Shown: positions 52,334 through 60,935, counted from the first letter of the stretch. The stretch is 64,000 nucleotides of DNA from Caenimonas soli (GCF_013155545.1 NZ_JABJVV010000018.1:1-64000); one strand, 5' to 3'. Translations and numbers: made by a program. Notes: a model not told the origin generated them from the sequence alone.

Positions 52334-53608
52334 ATGAAACGCTTCGGTCAAGACGTCTATCTCGCCTCCGGGCTGCGCACGCCGTTCGGTCGTGGAGGCG
52401 GCGCGCTATCAAATTACGACTCCATCAGCTTGTCGGTTCCGATTGCCCAGGCGATGGCCGAGCAGTTGCGCGGTGGCAGGCCCGACATGGTTCTCTGGGG
52501 GACCGTGATGCCCAATCTGGGCTGGAGCAACATCGCTCGCGAAATCTGGCTTGACGCCGGCCTCGACCCCACGGTGCCTTCCTTCTCGGTGGTGCTGGCG
52601 TGCGCCACCAGCATTGCCGCGACCTTCGCTGCCGCCGGCATGATTGGGGGAGGGACTGACGCCATCATGGTGGGAGGCGTCGAGGTAATGAGCCAGCCTT
52701 CCATCGGACTGCAGCCGCACACGACAGCGCGGCTGCGCGAGCTTCTGGCCAAGGACCCGCAGGCAGCGGCGGCTGCACTGTCCCAGCTCACGCCAAGGGA
52801 CTTCATCTTGCCCACTAAGGGCTGGGCAAATCGCATCACGGGCCGCACCATGGGTGACCACATGGAGGAGACGGCCAAGGGATGGAACATCTCGCGTCAG
52901 GCGCAGGACGAGTGGGCCTACCAAAGCCACATGCGCGCCGCGGCTGGATGGGAGCGAGGTTTCTTCTCTGACCTGGTGCTTCCACTGCCTGAGCTCGCCA
53001 AGGACGCAAACCTGCGGCCAGACACGACGCTCCAGAAGCTCGCTTCTCTTGCGCCGGCCTTCGACCGCACGAGCGGCAAAGGCACCGTCACTGCAGGCAA
53101 TTCGTCGCCCATCACCGACGGCGCCGCCGGGGTGTGGGTGTTGTCCGAGCGAGGGCTGGAACGCCTGAAGCGCAACATTCCTGCAGTGAAGCTGGTCGAC
53201 TTCGAAATCTCGGCACTCGACCCGCGCGAGGGGCTGCTCATGGCTCCCTCGTTCGCGATTCCGCGCCTTCTGAACAGGCACGGGCTGCGATACGAGAACA
53301 TCAACCTGTGGGAGATTCATGAAGCGTTCGCAGCCCAGGTGCTGTCCAACGTGGCGGCTCTGGAAGAGCCGGACTGGATTGAGGACCGTACGGGGATTGC
53401 AAGCGACTTCGGCCCCTTCCCCTGGGACCGAGTGAACCCCAATGGGGGTTCCTTGGCCATCGGTCACCCCTTTGGAGCCACAGGGGCGAGGGACCTGAGC
53501 CAGGCGGTGAAGGAGCTCGCTGCGATGCCTAAAGGCTCCCGCGCAATCGTCAGCGTCTGTGCTGACGGTGGCGAAGGCGCGGTGGCGCTCCTGGAAAGCG
53601 CCTACTGA
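52334..53608 (+). CDS. Thiolase family protein (acetyl-CoA C-acyltransferase)
   Basis: This 424-residue thiolase has the nucleophilic Cys90 (VLACATS), the histidine loop EIHEAFAAQ, GHPFGATGAR and the second cysteine in VCADGGEGA. It catalyses thiolytic cleavage of 3-oxoacyl-CoA or the reverse condensation. AGGGG eight bases upstream supports the ATG at 52334 over that at 52328. It is divergent from HxlR-1 with the palindromic operator between them. A hairpin follows the stop. Confidence 0.92.
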   Translation: MKRFGQDVYLASGLRTPFGRGGGALSNYDSISLSVPIAQAMAEQLRGGRPDMVLWGTVMPNLGWSNIAREIWLDAGLDPTVPSFSVVLACATSIAATFAAAGMIGGGTDAIMVGGVEVMSQPSIGLQPHTTARLRELLAKDPQAAAAALSQLTPRDFILPTKGWANRITGRTMGDHMEETAKGWNISRQAQDEWAYQSHMRAAAGWERGFFSDLVLPLPELAKDANLRPDTTLQKLASLAPAFDRTSGKGTVTAGNSSPITDGAAGVWVLSERGLERLKRNIPAVKLVDFEISALDPREGLLMAPSFAIPRLLNRHGLRYENINLWEIHEAFAAQVLSNVAALEEPDWIEDRTGIASDFGPFPWDRVNPNGGSLAIGHPFGATGARDLSQAVKELAAMPKGSRAIVSVCADGGEGAVALLESAY

Positions 53609-53614
53609 CAAAGT

Positions 53615-53638
53615 GCAGCCCGCCGGAAGGCGGGCTGC
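53615..53638 (+). terminator. Hairpin after the thiolase gene
   Basis: A perfect 10-bp stem, GCAGCCCGCC with GGCGGGCTGC around a GGAA loop, starts six bases after the thiolase stop. No T-run follows. It may reduce expression of the alkB-like gene downstream. Confidence 0.65.
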
Positions 53639-53656
53639 CTCACATGATTGGTCTGA

Positions 53657-54256
53657 ATGCTTACCCCAGACTTGTTTGGTGAACCGCAGTTTCCTGAAGG
53701 GTTCCGGTACGCGCCTGACGTTCTGTCCACTGCAGATGAGCGCCTTCTGGTGCGTCGGTTCGAAGACCTCGCATTGCAGGCCTTCGAGTTCCGCGGCTAC
53801 TCGGCGAACCGTCGCATCTATACCTTCGGCCACAAGTACGTCTTTGCTGGGCAAAAACCGCGCGCAGACTCGAGCATTCCGGACTACCTGCGGCCGCTCA
53901 CCGAGATTGCGGCTCATATCACCGGCAAGCCTACGGAGGCCTTCGAGCAAGTCATGGTGACGCAGTACCCGCCCGGGGCGGGCATCGGCTGGCACCGCGA
54001 CAGGCCCGTGTACGAGGACATCGTGGGCATCTCGTTTTTGGCTCCATGCCACCTGCGTCTGCGCCAGCGACAGAGTGACGGCAGTTGGGTCAGGCGAGCC
54101 GCGCCGATTGAGCCCCGATCCGCGTATCTCCTGAGCAGAGAAGTGCGCGACGAATGGCAGCACAGCATCGCCGCCATGGACGAGCCGCGCTATTCCGTAA
54201 CCTTGCGTACCTTCCGGCCCGGCAAGGGCGCAGAGGCGCCCGCTGCAGGCACTTGA
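53657..54256 (+). CDS. alkB: AlkB-like 2-oxoglutarate/Fe(II) dioxygenase
   Basis: This 199-residue protein matches AlkB-family dioxygenases that remove alkyl groups from nucleic-acid bases. Iron ligands are His113 and Asp115 (GWHRDRP) and His169 (WQHSI), and the 2-oxoglutarate contacts are in PRYSVTLRTF (Arg178, Arg184). The start MLTPDLFGEPQFPEGF fits the group. It is downstream of the thiolase gene with a hairpin in the gap and may be partly co-transcribed with it. Confidence 0.92.
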   Translation: MLTPDLFGEPQFPEGFRYAPDVLSTADERLLVRRFEDLALQAFEFRGYSANRRIYTFGHKYVFAGQKPRADSSIPDYLRPLTEIAAHITGKPTEAFEQVMVTQYPPGAGIGWHRDRPVYEDIVGISFLAPCHLRLRQRQSDGSWVRRAAPIEPRSAYLLSREVRDEWQHSIAAMDEPRYSVTLRTFRPGKGAEAPAAGT

Positions 54257-54341
54257 CACCACCAGAGAGACCGAAAGGGAACCTCTTGGGCATCGGAGCA
54301 CTGGCGCGCCTCGATGAGAGCTGCAAGGGCTCAATGACATC

Positions 54342-55535
54342 TCACCCCATCCGCATGAACCGAGTGTTCTGGTGACTCAGTCCGGTCGCGGCGATGACTG
54401 CCGACGCCAAAAGGCCCGCGCTGGAGGCTCCAAGCACCCACTGGAGAGACCAAATATCAGCGGTACGCCCGAAGGCCCAGGACCCGAGCGCCTGACCGAG
54501 AGAGAACACCAGCGAATAGACCATCAAGGCCTTACCCCAGACGGGGGCAGGAAGGGTTTGCCGCGCCAACACCGCCATCGACGCGGGAGCGATGAACATC
54601 GAGGCTCCCATTGCCGCGGCCGAGAGATAGACCACGGGCAGCTCCGCGCCGGCGACGACTGGTAGTGCCACCGCGGCTGCGCAAATGATGATGCAGAGCG
54701 CAAGGGAGTTGGATGCCTGCCATCGCCCTAAAGGGCGCTCCCAAATCCAGGCCGAGGCGAAGACCCCAGCTCCCATGAGCATCCACATCCCAGCGCCGTG
54801 GTACCACGGCAGATGCTGCGCCCGTGTCCACGCGAAAACAAAGAACACATACCCGGTGTGGGCCGCTGCGAATCCCGCGTAGCCGAGAAGGACGCGCCAA
54901 GAAGAATCCAGGCCTAGCGAGCCGCTCCCCTCGGAGGCGCTCTGAGCCCTGCTGACCGGGCTGTGCCCGATGCTCAAAGGCAGGACGACGAGCACCGTGC
55001 AGAGAACCCCTAAGACCAGCCAGGCCAGTGCCCATCCAGAGGCGCCACGCCACTGCAGCAGTGCCGGAACGACCGCGCCTGTCATGACCATTCCTAGGCC
55101 AGCGCCCCCGAAAAAGAGGCCGGTCGCAGCGCCTTTGCGCCGTGCATCGTTCGCGTAAATCTGCGACACCAGCACGCCACCGGTCGAGAAGGACCATGCG
55201 GTTCCCATGCCTGAGAGAAGGCGCAGGATGACCAGCCAGGCAAAGTCGCTACTGACGGCCATCAGGGGGAGAGTCGCGACTGTCAACAGCAGCCCAACAC
55301 GAAAGAGCCTACCGCTACTCGCCCACCGCAGGAGCACGAAGCCGGATGTGGTTCCAAGGATGTAGCCCAGTGCGTTGGCGGTGTTTATCCATGATGCTTG
55401 TTCGTATCCCCAGTGCAGGTCTGCTTGCATGGCCGGCATCACCAGCGCGTAGCCGAAGCGCGTAACTCCGTGCCCAATTGCCACAGCGAGGCCAAGCCAC
55501 AGCGCCGCTCGAAGAGATGTCGCCTGCTCGGTCAT
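54342..55535 (-). CDS. MFS transporter (YbfB/YjiJ-like)
   Basis: This 397-residue membrane protein has about twelve transmembrane helices and the YbfB/YjiJ-type start (LRAALWLGLAVAIGHGVTRF), with GYEQASWINTANALGYILGT following. It exports or imports an unknown small molecule. Its start overlaps the stop of the DUF1993 gene, and the run of minus-strand genes from EgtB leads into it. It may move a product or precursor of that operon. This link rests on gene order only. Confidence 0.88.
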   Translation of the reverse strand: MTEQATSLRAALWLGLAVAIGHGVTRFGYALVMPAMQADLHWGYEQASWINTANALGYILGTTSGFVLLRWASSGRLFRVGLLLTVATLPLMAVSSDFAWLVILRLLSGMGTAWSFSTGGVLVSQIYANDARRKGAATGLFFGGAGLGMVMTGAVVPALLQWRGASGWALAWLVLGVLCTVLVVLPLSIGHSPVSRAQSASEGSGSLGLDSSWRVLLGYAGFAAAHTGYVFFVFAWTRAQHLPWYHGAGMWMLMGAGVFASAWIWERPLGRWQASNSLALCIIICAAAVALPVVAGAELPVVYLSAAAMGASMFIAPASMAVLARQTLPAPVWGKALMVYSLVFSLGQALGSWAFGRTADIWSLQWVLGASSAGLLASAVIAATGLSHQNTRFMRMG

Positions 55536-56041
55536 GCTTTGTCCACGAAGTTGACGGGACCGAGGAAGTCCATCTTGCCGACGTTAACTCCCTTGTGGCG
55601 CAGGATTGCGTACGCCATGGAGACGTGGAAGTACACGTTCGGAAGGACGATTTGCAGCAGGTAGTCCGGCCCGACCAGTACCTTGCCCGGCGCCCAGGAG
55701 AGGCTCACTTGTTGCCAGGTGGCGTCTGCGTATTGAGCGGGCTGCACGCTTTCCGCGAACGCCACGGTCTTTCGAATTCGGCTGCGAACATCCTCCAGCG
55801 TCTGCTCGGTGTCCTCGTGCCGCGGAGGCTTCTGGCCAGAGAGCCAGGCCGCTCCGGCCTTGGTGTAGTCACACGCGCTTTGGACTTGGTAGATGAAGTC
55901 ACGCATGTCCGGGGCGAGCTGCGCGTGCATCAGCACGCCCACGTCGAGGTCCTGAGCCTGGGCGTGAGCTTGCGCCTTATCGAGCCAGCGCTCCATGTTC
56001 TTTAAAGCTTGCGAAATCTGCGCTATTGCTTGGTGGTACAT
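55532..56041 (-). CDS. DUF1993 family protein (DinB-like)
   Basis: This 169-residue protein carries the DUF1993 pattern: a start like MYHQAIAQISQALKNMERWL, DMRDFIYQVQSACDYTKAG in the middle and DYLLQIVLPNVYFHVSMAYA followed by ILRHKGVNVGKMDFLG at the end. The fold is likely a four-helix bundle like DinB. The function is unknown. It lies between the 2OG oxygenase gene (21-bp gap) and the MFS gene (4-bp overlap). Confidence 0.88.
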   Translation of the reverse strand: MYHQAIAQISQALKNMERWLDKAQAHAQAQDLDVGVLMHAQLAPDMRDFIYQVQSACDYTKAGAAWLSGQKPPRHEDTEQTLEDVRSRIRKTVAFAESVQPAQYADATWQQVSLSWAPGKVLVGPDYLLQIVLPNVYFHVSMAYAILRHKGVNVGKMDFLGPVNFVDKA

Positions 56042-56062
56042 AAATGCTCTTCTCGATAAGAC

Positions 56063-56836
56063 TCAGGCGGCATCGTGGAAGACGATGCCTAGGGTGTGGC
56101 GTTTGCCGGAGCGCAGATGATTCACTCCATGGCGCATCTTCACCTGGTAATCGCCATGTGAGCCGCGGACGGGACGGTTGTTGGACGTGATGACCACAGC
56201 ATCGCCCTTGTGCAGAGGTTCGACGACTATCCCGCGGGTTTGCATGCGGGGCCGCTGCTCGGACAAAAGCAGCTGTCCGCCTTCGAAGTCCTGGTCGGGC
56301 TCGTCAAGAAGGACGATGACCTGCAGAGGAAAGACCTGCTCGCCGTGGATGTCCTGATGCAGAGCGTTGTAGTCGCCCGGACCATACGCCAACAGCGCCA
56401 TCGTTGACTTGTCCTGGCCGGCCTGCCGCAGCTCCTTGAGGTACTTGGCGTGGTCCCTCGGGTATCGGGTCTCGCGTCCGAGCCGCTCCATCCAGCCATT
56501 GGCGATATCAGCGACGTGTGGGTAGAAACTGCGGCGAAGTTCGTTGATGAGGGGCGGCAGAGGATAGTCAAAGTACTTGTACTGACCTCGCCCGAAACCG
56601 TGTCGCTCCATGATGATGCGGTTCCTGAAGCGCTCTTCTTCAGAGAACATGGCCGCTATGGAGTCAGCCCCCGACGGGGTGAGTATGCCTGGGAGGATGG
56701 CCCAACCCTCCTCATTCACGATGCGCGACAACTCGGCCCAATCAAGCGCCTCGATACGCTCCGTGACGACCCGGGAGCGGGCTTTCGCTTGCGGCTTCTT
56801 TATCGCTTGCGGCTTCTTCAACACTGCGCTTGACAT
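56063..56836 (-). CDS. 2OG-Fe(II) oxygenase
   Basis: This 257-residue enzyme has a double-stranded beta-helix with the iron ligands His160, Asp162 (NALHQDIHG) and His236, and Arg246 for 2-oxoglutarate (KRHTLGIVF). The N-terminus is lysine-rich (MSSAVLKKPQAIKKPQAKAR). It hydroxylates or otherwise oxidises an unknown substrate; relatives act on proteins, small molecules or nucleic acids. AAGGAG precedes the ATG at 56836. The location 38 bp after egtD suggests that the substrate may be a thiol-histidine compound, but this is only inference. Confidence 0.88.
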   Translation of the reverse strand: MSSAVLKKPQAIKKPQAKARSRVVTERIEALDWAELSRIVNEEGWAILPGILTPSGADSIAAMFSEEERFRNRIIMERHGFGRGQYKYFDYPLPPLINELRRSFYPHVADIANGWMERLGRETRYPRDHAKYLKELRQAGQDKSTMALLAYGPGDYNALHQDIHGEQVFPLQVIVLLDEPDQDFEGGQLLLSEQRPRMQTRGIVVEPLHKGDAVVITSNNRPVRGSHGDYQVKMRHGVNHLRSGKRHTLGIVFHDAA

Positions 56837-56874
56837 CTGTGTCTCCTTGGTTGGTGCGAACTGCGCTGACCTGC

Positions 56875-57834
56875 TTACGGAGCAATCAGCCAGTGCACGC
56901 TGAACAACTTGCGGTCGTCGGTCCAAACTGTGTGCGGCCGGAACCCTGCTATTGCGGCCAACCCTCGCAATCCTTCGATGGAAAACTTGTACGAGTTCTC
57001 TGTGTGCAGACTAAATCCCTCGGCGACCTCAAAGGTGATGCCTCCAAGATGAACTCGTTGGTCACGGCGGCTGATGAGATGCATTTCGACCCGGCTGTGA
57101 GCTGGATTGAAGAACGCGCTGTGCCACCACTCGGAGAGCTCGAAATCTGCGCCTAGCTCGCGATTGGCGCGCGCCAGCAGGTTCTTGTTGAAGTCCGCGG
57201 TGACGCCCTTTGCGTCGTTGTATGCCGCATCCAGGACTGACGGGTCCTTCAGGAGGTCCGCGCCAATCAGCAGCCCTCCACCACGTAGCATCTGAGCAGC
57301 CCGGCGCAGGAACTCCAGGGCTTCGCTCGGGGTGAAGTTCCCAATGGTCGACCCCGGGAAGAACCCGATTCGGCGAGCGCCCCAAGCCACTGGTGGCAGG
57401 TCGATGGAACCGGTGTAGTCACCGGCGACAGGGGCTACCTCCAACCAAGGGAACTCGGCCCTCAGGCTAGCGGCGGCTCGATGGAGATGGTCGACCGAGA
57501 TGTCGACGGGCAGGTAGCGCCGGGGCCGCATGTCGTTCAGGAGAAGGCGCACTTTACTCAGCGAGCCTGCTCCGAACTCAATCAGCTCCGTGCCTGGCCC
57601 CGTCACTTCAGCTATTTCAGCTGCGTGCTCCGACAGAATCCCCCACTCGGTGCGAGTAGGGTAGTACTCGGGAAGGTCACAGATTCGGTCGAAGAGGCGC
57701 GAACCCTGCGCGTCGTAGAAGTACTTCGGCGAAATGGCATGAGGCGGCTTGGAAAGCGCGAGCTGCAGGTCGCGCAGCAATTCGCTTCCGCCCTGTGTGT
57801 CGGCGCCAGTGCCCGTGGGGCCTAGGTTTCTCAT
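56875..57834 (-). CDS. egtD: L-histidine N(alpha)-methyltransferase
   Basis: This 319-residue enzyme has the EgtD fold and length. It trimethylates histidine to hercynine with SAM, the first step of ergothioneine synthesis. Family blocks are ISPKYFYDAQGSRLFDRICD, PEYYPTRTE, LIEFGAGSLSKVRLLL for SAM binding, FPGSTIGNFTP and AYNDAKGVTADFNKNLLARA. The start overlaps the stop of egtB (ATGA), so translation is coupled. The order egtB-egtD is common in Proteobacteria. Confidence 0.95.
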   Translation of the reverse strand: MRNLGPTGTGADTQGGSELLRDLQLALSKPPHAISPKYFYDAQGSRLFDRICDLPEYYPTRTEWGILSEHAAEIAEVTGPGTELIEFGAGSLSKVRLLLNDMRPRRYLPVDISVDHLHRAAASLRAEFPWLEVAPVAGDYTGSIDLPPVAWGARRIGFFPGSTIGNFTPSEALEFLRRAAQMLRGGGLLIGADLLKDPSVLDAAYNDAKGVTADFNKNLLARANRELGADFELSEWWHSAFFNPAHSRVEMHLISRRDQRVHLGGITFEVAEGFSLHTENSYKFSIEGLRGLAAIAGFRPHTVWTDDRKLFSVHWLIAP

Positions 57835-59081
57835 GCCAGGTCCCTTGCCAGGCGTACGCCGCTGAATTGCCAGCGCGCGGTCGGCGGGAAGAAGTTGCGG
57901 TAGGTCCGGCGCGTGTGCCCAGTCGGCGTGAATTCGCTTCCGCCGCGCAGCACCATTTGGCCCACCATGAACTTGCCGTTGTATTCCGCAACGGCGCCGG
58001 CGAGTGGCTTGAACCTGGGGTAGGGGTCGTATGAGGACCGCGTCCATTGCCACACCACTCCGGTGACGGCGACGGCATCCTTGGCAGCCGACATCACCTC
58101 CCATTCTGCCTCTGTCGGCAGCCTCGCACCTGCCCATTGCGCGTATGCAGCCGCCTCGTAGAAGCTCAGTTGACTCACCGGCGCGTTCGAGTCGAAGGGT
58201 TGAACGCCTGTGGCGCCGAAGGTCTGCCAGTGCTGCGCCGGAGCACGTGGGTCTCCAGGCGCAATCCAGTACAGGGGGTGAGTCCAGCCGTGGTTTTGCA
58301 CTTGGGCCCAACCCTCGGAGAGCCAGAGGGCGGGGTTTCGATAGCCGCCGTCGTCGATGAACTGCATGAACTCTGCGTTCGTGACCAGACGGTTGGCGAT
58401 TTCGAAGGGTTCCAGCCAGACCCGATGTCGCGGGGTCTCGTTGTCAAAGCTGAAGCCCTCTCCAGAGTGGCCAATCTCCGCCATGCCTCGTTCGTGCTGC
58501 AGCCATTCCACGGGAGAAGCTTCAGCGGCCGGCTCGTGTGTGGCGTTTGGGTGCCAGGCAGGTAGGGTTGGATTGAGCGAGAACGCATGCAGGATGTCGG
58601 TCGCAATCAGCTCCTGATGCTGCTGCTCGTGGTGCAGCCCAAGCTCAATGAGCGGCGCTGCAGCAGCCCATGCTTCTTCTCCTGCCGTCGAGATGAATGC
58701 CAGCATGGCTTTGTCGACGTACTGTCGATAGGCCCATACCCCGCTTACGGGCGGGCGCGAGAGCAGGCCGCGTTGAGGCCTCGGATGGCGCGGGCCTAGC
58801 GACTCGTAGTACGAGTTGAACAGGAAGGAGAACTCCGCATTGAACGCGCGATGCGCAGTTACGTGCGGCTGCAGCACGACGGCTTCGAAAAACCAGGTCG
58901 TGTGGGCCAGGTGCCACTTGGTCGGGCTCGCATCGGGCATCGACTGGAGCCCTTGGTCCTCAGGAGTGAGGCCGGCTACGAGCTCTGCGGAGTGGCTTCG
59001 GGTACGCCCGTATGCAGACCAAACCTGCGCGCGGTCCGCGCGAAGGAGAGGCGAGATACCGGCGACCAGTGAGTTGGACAC
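57831..59081 (-). CDS. egtB: Ergothioneine biosynthesis protein EgtB
   Basis: This 416-residue protein has an N-terminal DinB-like iron-binding domain with HHEQQHQELIATDILH, and a C-terminal formylglycine-generating-enzyme-like domain with VSQLSFYEAAAYAQWAGARL and GGSEFTPTGHTRRTYRN. It oxidatively couples hercynine with cysteine or gamma-glutamylcysteine to a sulfoxide. No EgtC or EgtE is adjacent, so these steps must be encoded elsewhere or by substitutes. The start is GTG with AAGGA nine bases upstream. The preceding PEP mutase-like gene ends 122 bp before. Confidence 0.95.
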   Translation of the reverse strand: MSNSLVAGISPLLRADRAQVWSAYGRTRSHSAELVAGLTPEDQGLQSMPDASPTKWHLAHTTWFFEAVVLQPHVTAHRAFNAEFSFLFNSYYESLGPRHPRPQRGLLSRPPVSGVWAYRQYVDKAMLAFISTAGEEAWAAAAPLIELGLHHEQQHQELIATDILHAFSLNPTLPAWHPNATHEPAAEASPVEWLQHERGMAEIGHSGEGFSFDNETPRHRVWLEPFEIANRLVTNAEFMQFIDDGGYRNPALWLSEGWAQVQNHGWTHPLYWIAPGDPRAPAQHWQTFGATGVQPFDSNAPVSQLSFYEAAAYAQWAGARLPTEAEWEVMSAAKDAVAVTGVVWQWTRSSYDPYPRFKPLAGAVAEYNGKFMVGQMVLRGGSEFTPTGHTRRTYRNFFPPTARWQFSGVRLARDLA

Positions 59082-59203
59082 GTTCTAAATCCTTCGAGGG
59101 TGCCTGACTGCGGGAGTCGGCTAGAGCCGCACGGAGGGCGGCTGCCTCACCCGCCCGTCCTTTTCTGCGGACGGCCAGGTGGTTGCGGCTGCATCCATCC
59201 AGT

Positions 59204-60007
59204 TCAGCCGAACAGGCTCTGCATGTCGGGGGAGGGCAGCTCCGAGCGTCCCAGCTTGCCTTCTTCAAGGAACTGCTCCGTCAGCGCTTGCGTATGGGCC
59301 CAAACGCGGCCGGAAATCGCTGCGCCGGCACTGAGACGGCGGACACCGGCGGCCGCGAGCTTGTCGTGGGCCGGCAGCCCGCCCCAGGCCATGACGTTCA
59401 GCGGAAGCTTGGTAGCACCGGAAATGTCGCGCATCTCAGGCAGGGCCGTGATGCCCGGGACGAAGAGCCCGTCAGTGCCCGCCTTCTCGTAGAGCTTCGC
59501 GCGGCGGAGGACTTCAGCGACCTCTTCGCCCTCGGGCGCCAGACCAGCCAGGTACACGTCGGTGCGAGCGTTCACGAAGATATCCAGGCCAGCGTGCGAC
59601 AGCGCGGACTTGACCGCTTCGATTTTCTTGGCCAGCAGCTCGGCCGGTTCCTCGCCGTCCTCCAGGTTCACCCCGACCACGCCGACTTCAGCCAGGCGGA
59701 CCACCAGTTCGCCCACTTCTTTGGGCTTGGAGGAATAGCCGCCCTCGATGTCGATGGTCACCGGCACCTTCACGGCGCGCGTGATGTTCTGGCTGATGGC
59801 GACCACCAGGTCCGGCGGCATGTTGTTGCCGTCGGCGTAGCCAGCCGCCCAGGCCATCCCGGCGCTGGTGGTGGCGACGGCCTTGGCGCCCAGGCTCTCG
59901 GATAGGCGGGCGCTACCGGCATCCCAGGCGTTCGCCAGGAGCAGCAGCCCGCTCTCGTGCATTGCACGGAAGGCGTTGAGTTTGGTCTTGTTCGAGGTCT
60001 TGGACAT
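59204..60007 (-). CDS. Isocitrate lyase/PEP mutase family protein
   Basis: This 267-residue TIM-barrel protein has VPVTIDIEGGYSSKPKEVGE and VVGVNLEDGEEPAELL for Mg2+ and NARTDVYLAGL for the conserved arginine. The length is that of the family. Substrate candidates are 2-oxo acids such as oxaloacetate, or phosphonates; none can be chosen. GAAGGAG before the ATG is strong. It is divergent from HxlR-2, with two copies of the palindromic operator in between, and is followed on the same strand by egtB. It may lead the EgtBD operon. Confidence 0.9.
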   Translation of the reverse strand: MSKTSNKTKLNAFRAMHESGLLLLANAWDAGSARLSESLGAKAVATTSAGMAWAAGYADGNNMPPDLVVAISQNITRAVKVPVTIDIEGGYSSKPKEVGELVVRLAEVGVVGVNLEDGEEPAELLAKKIEAVKSALSHAGLDIFVNARTDVYLAGLAPEGEEVAEVLRRAKLYEKAGTDGLFVPGITALPEMRDISGATKLPLNVMAWGGLPAHDKLAAAGVRRLSAGAAISGRVWAHTQALTEQFLEEGKLGRSELPSPDMQSLFG

Positions 60008-60086
60008 GGCAATCTCCTTCAGGTTTCATGAGTGAGCGGTCCGCAGCATCCCAGTCCTTAGACCGTCTCTTGCGCAACCGAAATCA

Positions 60087-60129
60087 GTTGCTTGAAGAAA
60101 CTGTAGCCGCATAAGTTGCATGACGCAAC
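60087..60129. promoter_or_regulatory. Two-box palindromic operator, copy 3
   Basis: GTTGCTTGAAGAAAC (60087-60101) and GTTGCATGACGCAAC (60115-60129), starts 28 bp apart, with CTGTAG after the first box as in copy 2. It is 80 bp upstream of the PEP mutase-like gene. Its box sequences, spacing and distance from the start codon match copy 2 closely, which argues for the same regulator. Confidence 0.78.
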
Positions 60130-60181
60130 TGACATTGAGTATCCGAGTGTTACGCTCTGGTTTCCGTGACCGGCCGTTCAG

Positions 60182-60224
60182 GTTGCATGAAGAAACTGTA
60201 GATGGTAGAGTTTCATCATGGAAC
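60182..60224. promoter_or_regulatory. Two-box palindromic operator, copy 4 (degenerate)
   Basis: GTTGCATGAAGAAAC (60182-60196) is followed 28 bp later by GTTTCATCATGGAAC (60210-60224), which keeps only the outer bases of the palindrome and overlaps the HxlR-2 start codon. CTGTAG follows the first box. The position would allow autoregulation by blocking transcription or translation start. Confidence 0.6.
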
Positions 60225-60718
60225 GCAAACGATTCGTGGACATGGAGTGCAGCGTCGCCCGCTCCCTGGAGGAGGTCGGCGAGTGGTGGAGCTTGCTCAT
60301 CGTGCGGGAGTGCCTGCTGGGCTCGACCCGTTTCGATGAGTTCCAGAGTAACCTGGGCATCGCCAGAAACGTGCTGACCACGCGTCTGGAGCGACTGCAA
60401 GAGCTGGAAATCCTGGAGCGATTTCCGCTGGAGGAGCGCGCGAACACCTTCGGCTACCGCCTTACCCCCAAGGGCCTGGAGCTGTACCCGGTCTTGGTGG
60501 CGCTGATGCAGTGGGGCGACAAATGGACTGCACCGTCCGGCAAGCCTCCAATCAAGCTGGTGGACAACAGCTCCGGCCAGCCAATTGAGCCGTTGGTGGT
60601 TCGCGCCAAGGGCGGGCGAAACCTCGCCTACAACCAGGTTCGCTACGAACCGGGCCCGGGTGCGAGCGCGGCTACTCGTGAACTGGTGAAAAGACGGAAC
60701 GAACGAGTCCTGGGCTAG
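60218..60718 (+). CDS. HxlR family transcriptional regulator 2
   Basis: This 166-residue HxlR regulator is a close paralogue of HxlR-1 (51676-52164). Both begin MERKR, then ARSL-EVGEWWSLLIVR, then TRFDEFQ-NLGI-RNVLTTRL, so they should recognise similar sites. The C-terminal 50 residues differ, so they may sense different signals. It is divergent from the PEP mutase-like gene. Two operator copies lie in the 210-bp gap. Confidence 0.92.
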   Translation: MERKRFVDMECSVARSLEEVGEWWSLLIVRECLLGSTRFDEFQSNLGIARNVLTTRLERLQELEILERFPLEERANTFGYRLTPKGLELYPVLVALMQWGDKWTAPSGKPPIKLVDNSSGQPIEPLVVRAKGGRNLAYNQVRYEPGPGASAATRELVKRRNERVLG

Positions 60719-60738
60719 CACGCGCGCTTTGCTCACGG

Positions 60739-60849
60739 TTACTCTGCGTCCTTGCCGCCCGGGAGCGCCCCCGCCAGCCAGCAGACCCACTTCGCGGGGA
60801 AATAGATGTCGTCGTCCCTCGTGACGGGAGTTGCAGAGGCGCTCTTCAT
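60739..60849 (-). CDS. Small protein (36 residues)
   Basis: The frame reads MKSASATPVTRDDDIYFPAK followed by WVCWLAGALPGG and a short acidic end. AAGGA lies eight bases before the ATG. It is 87 bp downstream of the DsbA-like gene on the same strand. I do not recognise it; a short hydrophobic tryptophan- and cysteine-containing segment could touch membrane or protein. No homologue can be named. Confidence 0.5.
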   Translation of the reverse strand: MKSASATPVTRDDDIYFPAKWVCWLAGALPGGKDAE

Positions 60850-60935
60850 TGCTCAGTCCTTTTTGTAAAGGAGTAGGAAGGTGGGGCGGAGGGGACGGAA
60901 GTTCTGGGCTGGTATCCGTGGTGGCTATCGACGAT

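Noticed and set aside
52409..54340. A 643-codon open frame on the minus strand
   Set aside because: It is antisense to the thiolase and AlkB genes, which have full family motifs. The long frame is a result of high GC content, and its protein is low-complexity, rich in Arg, Gly and His.
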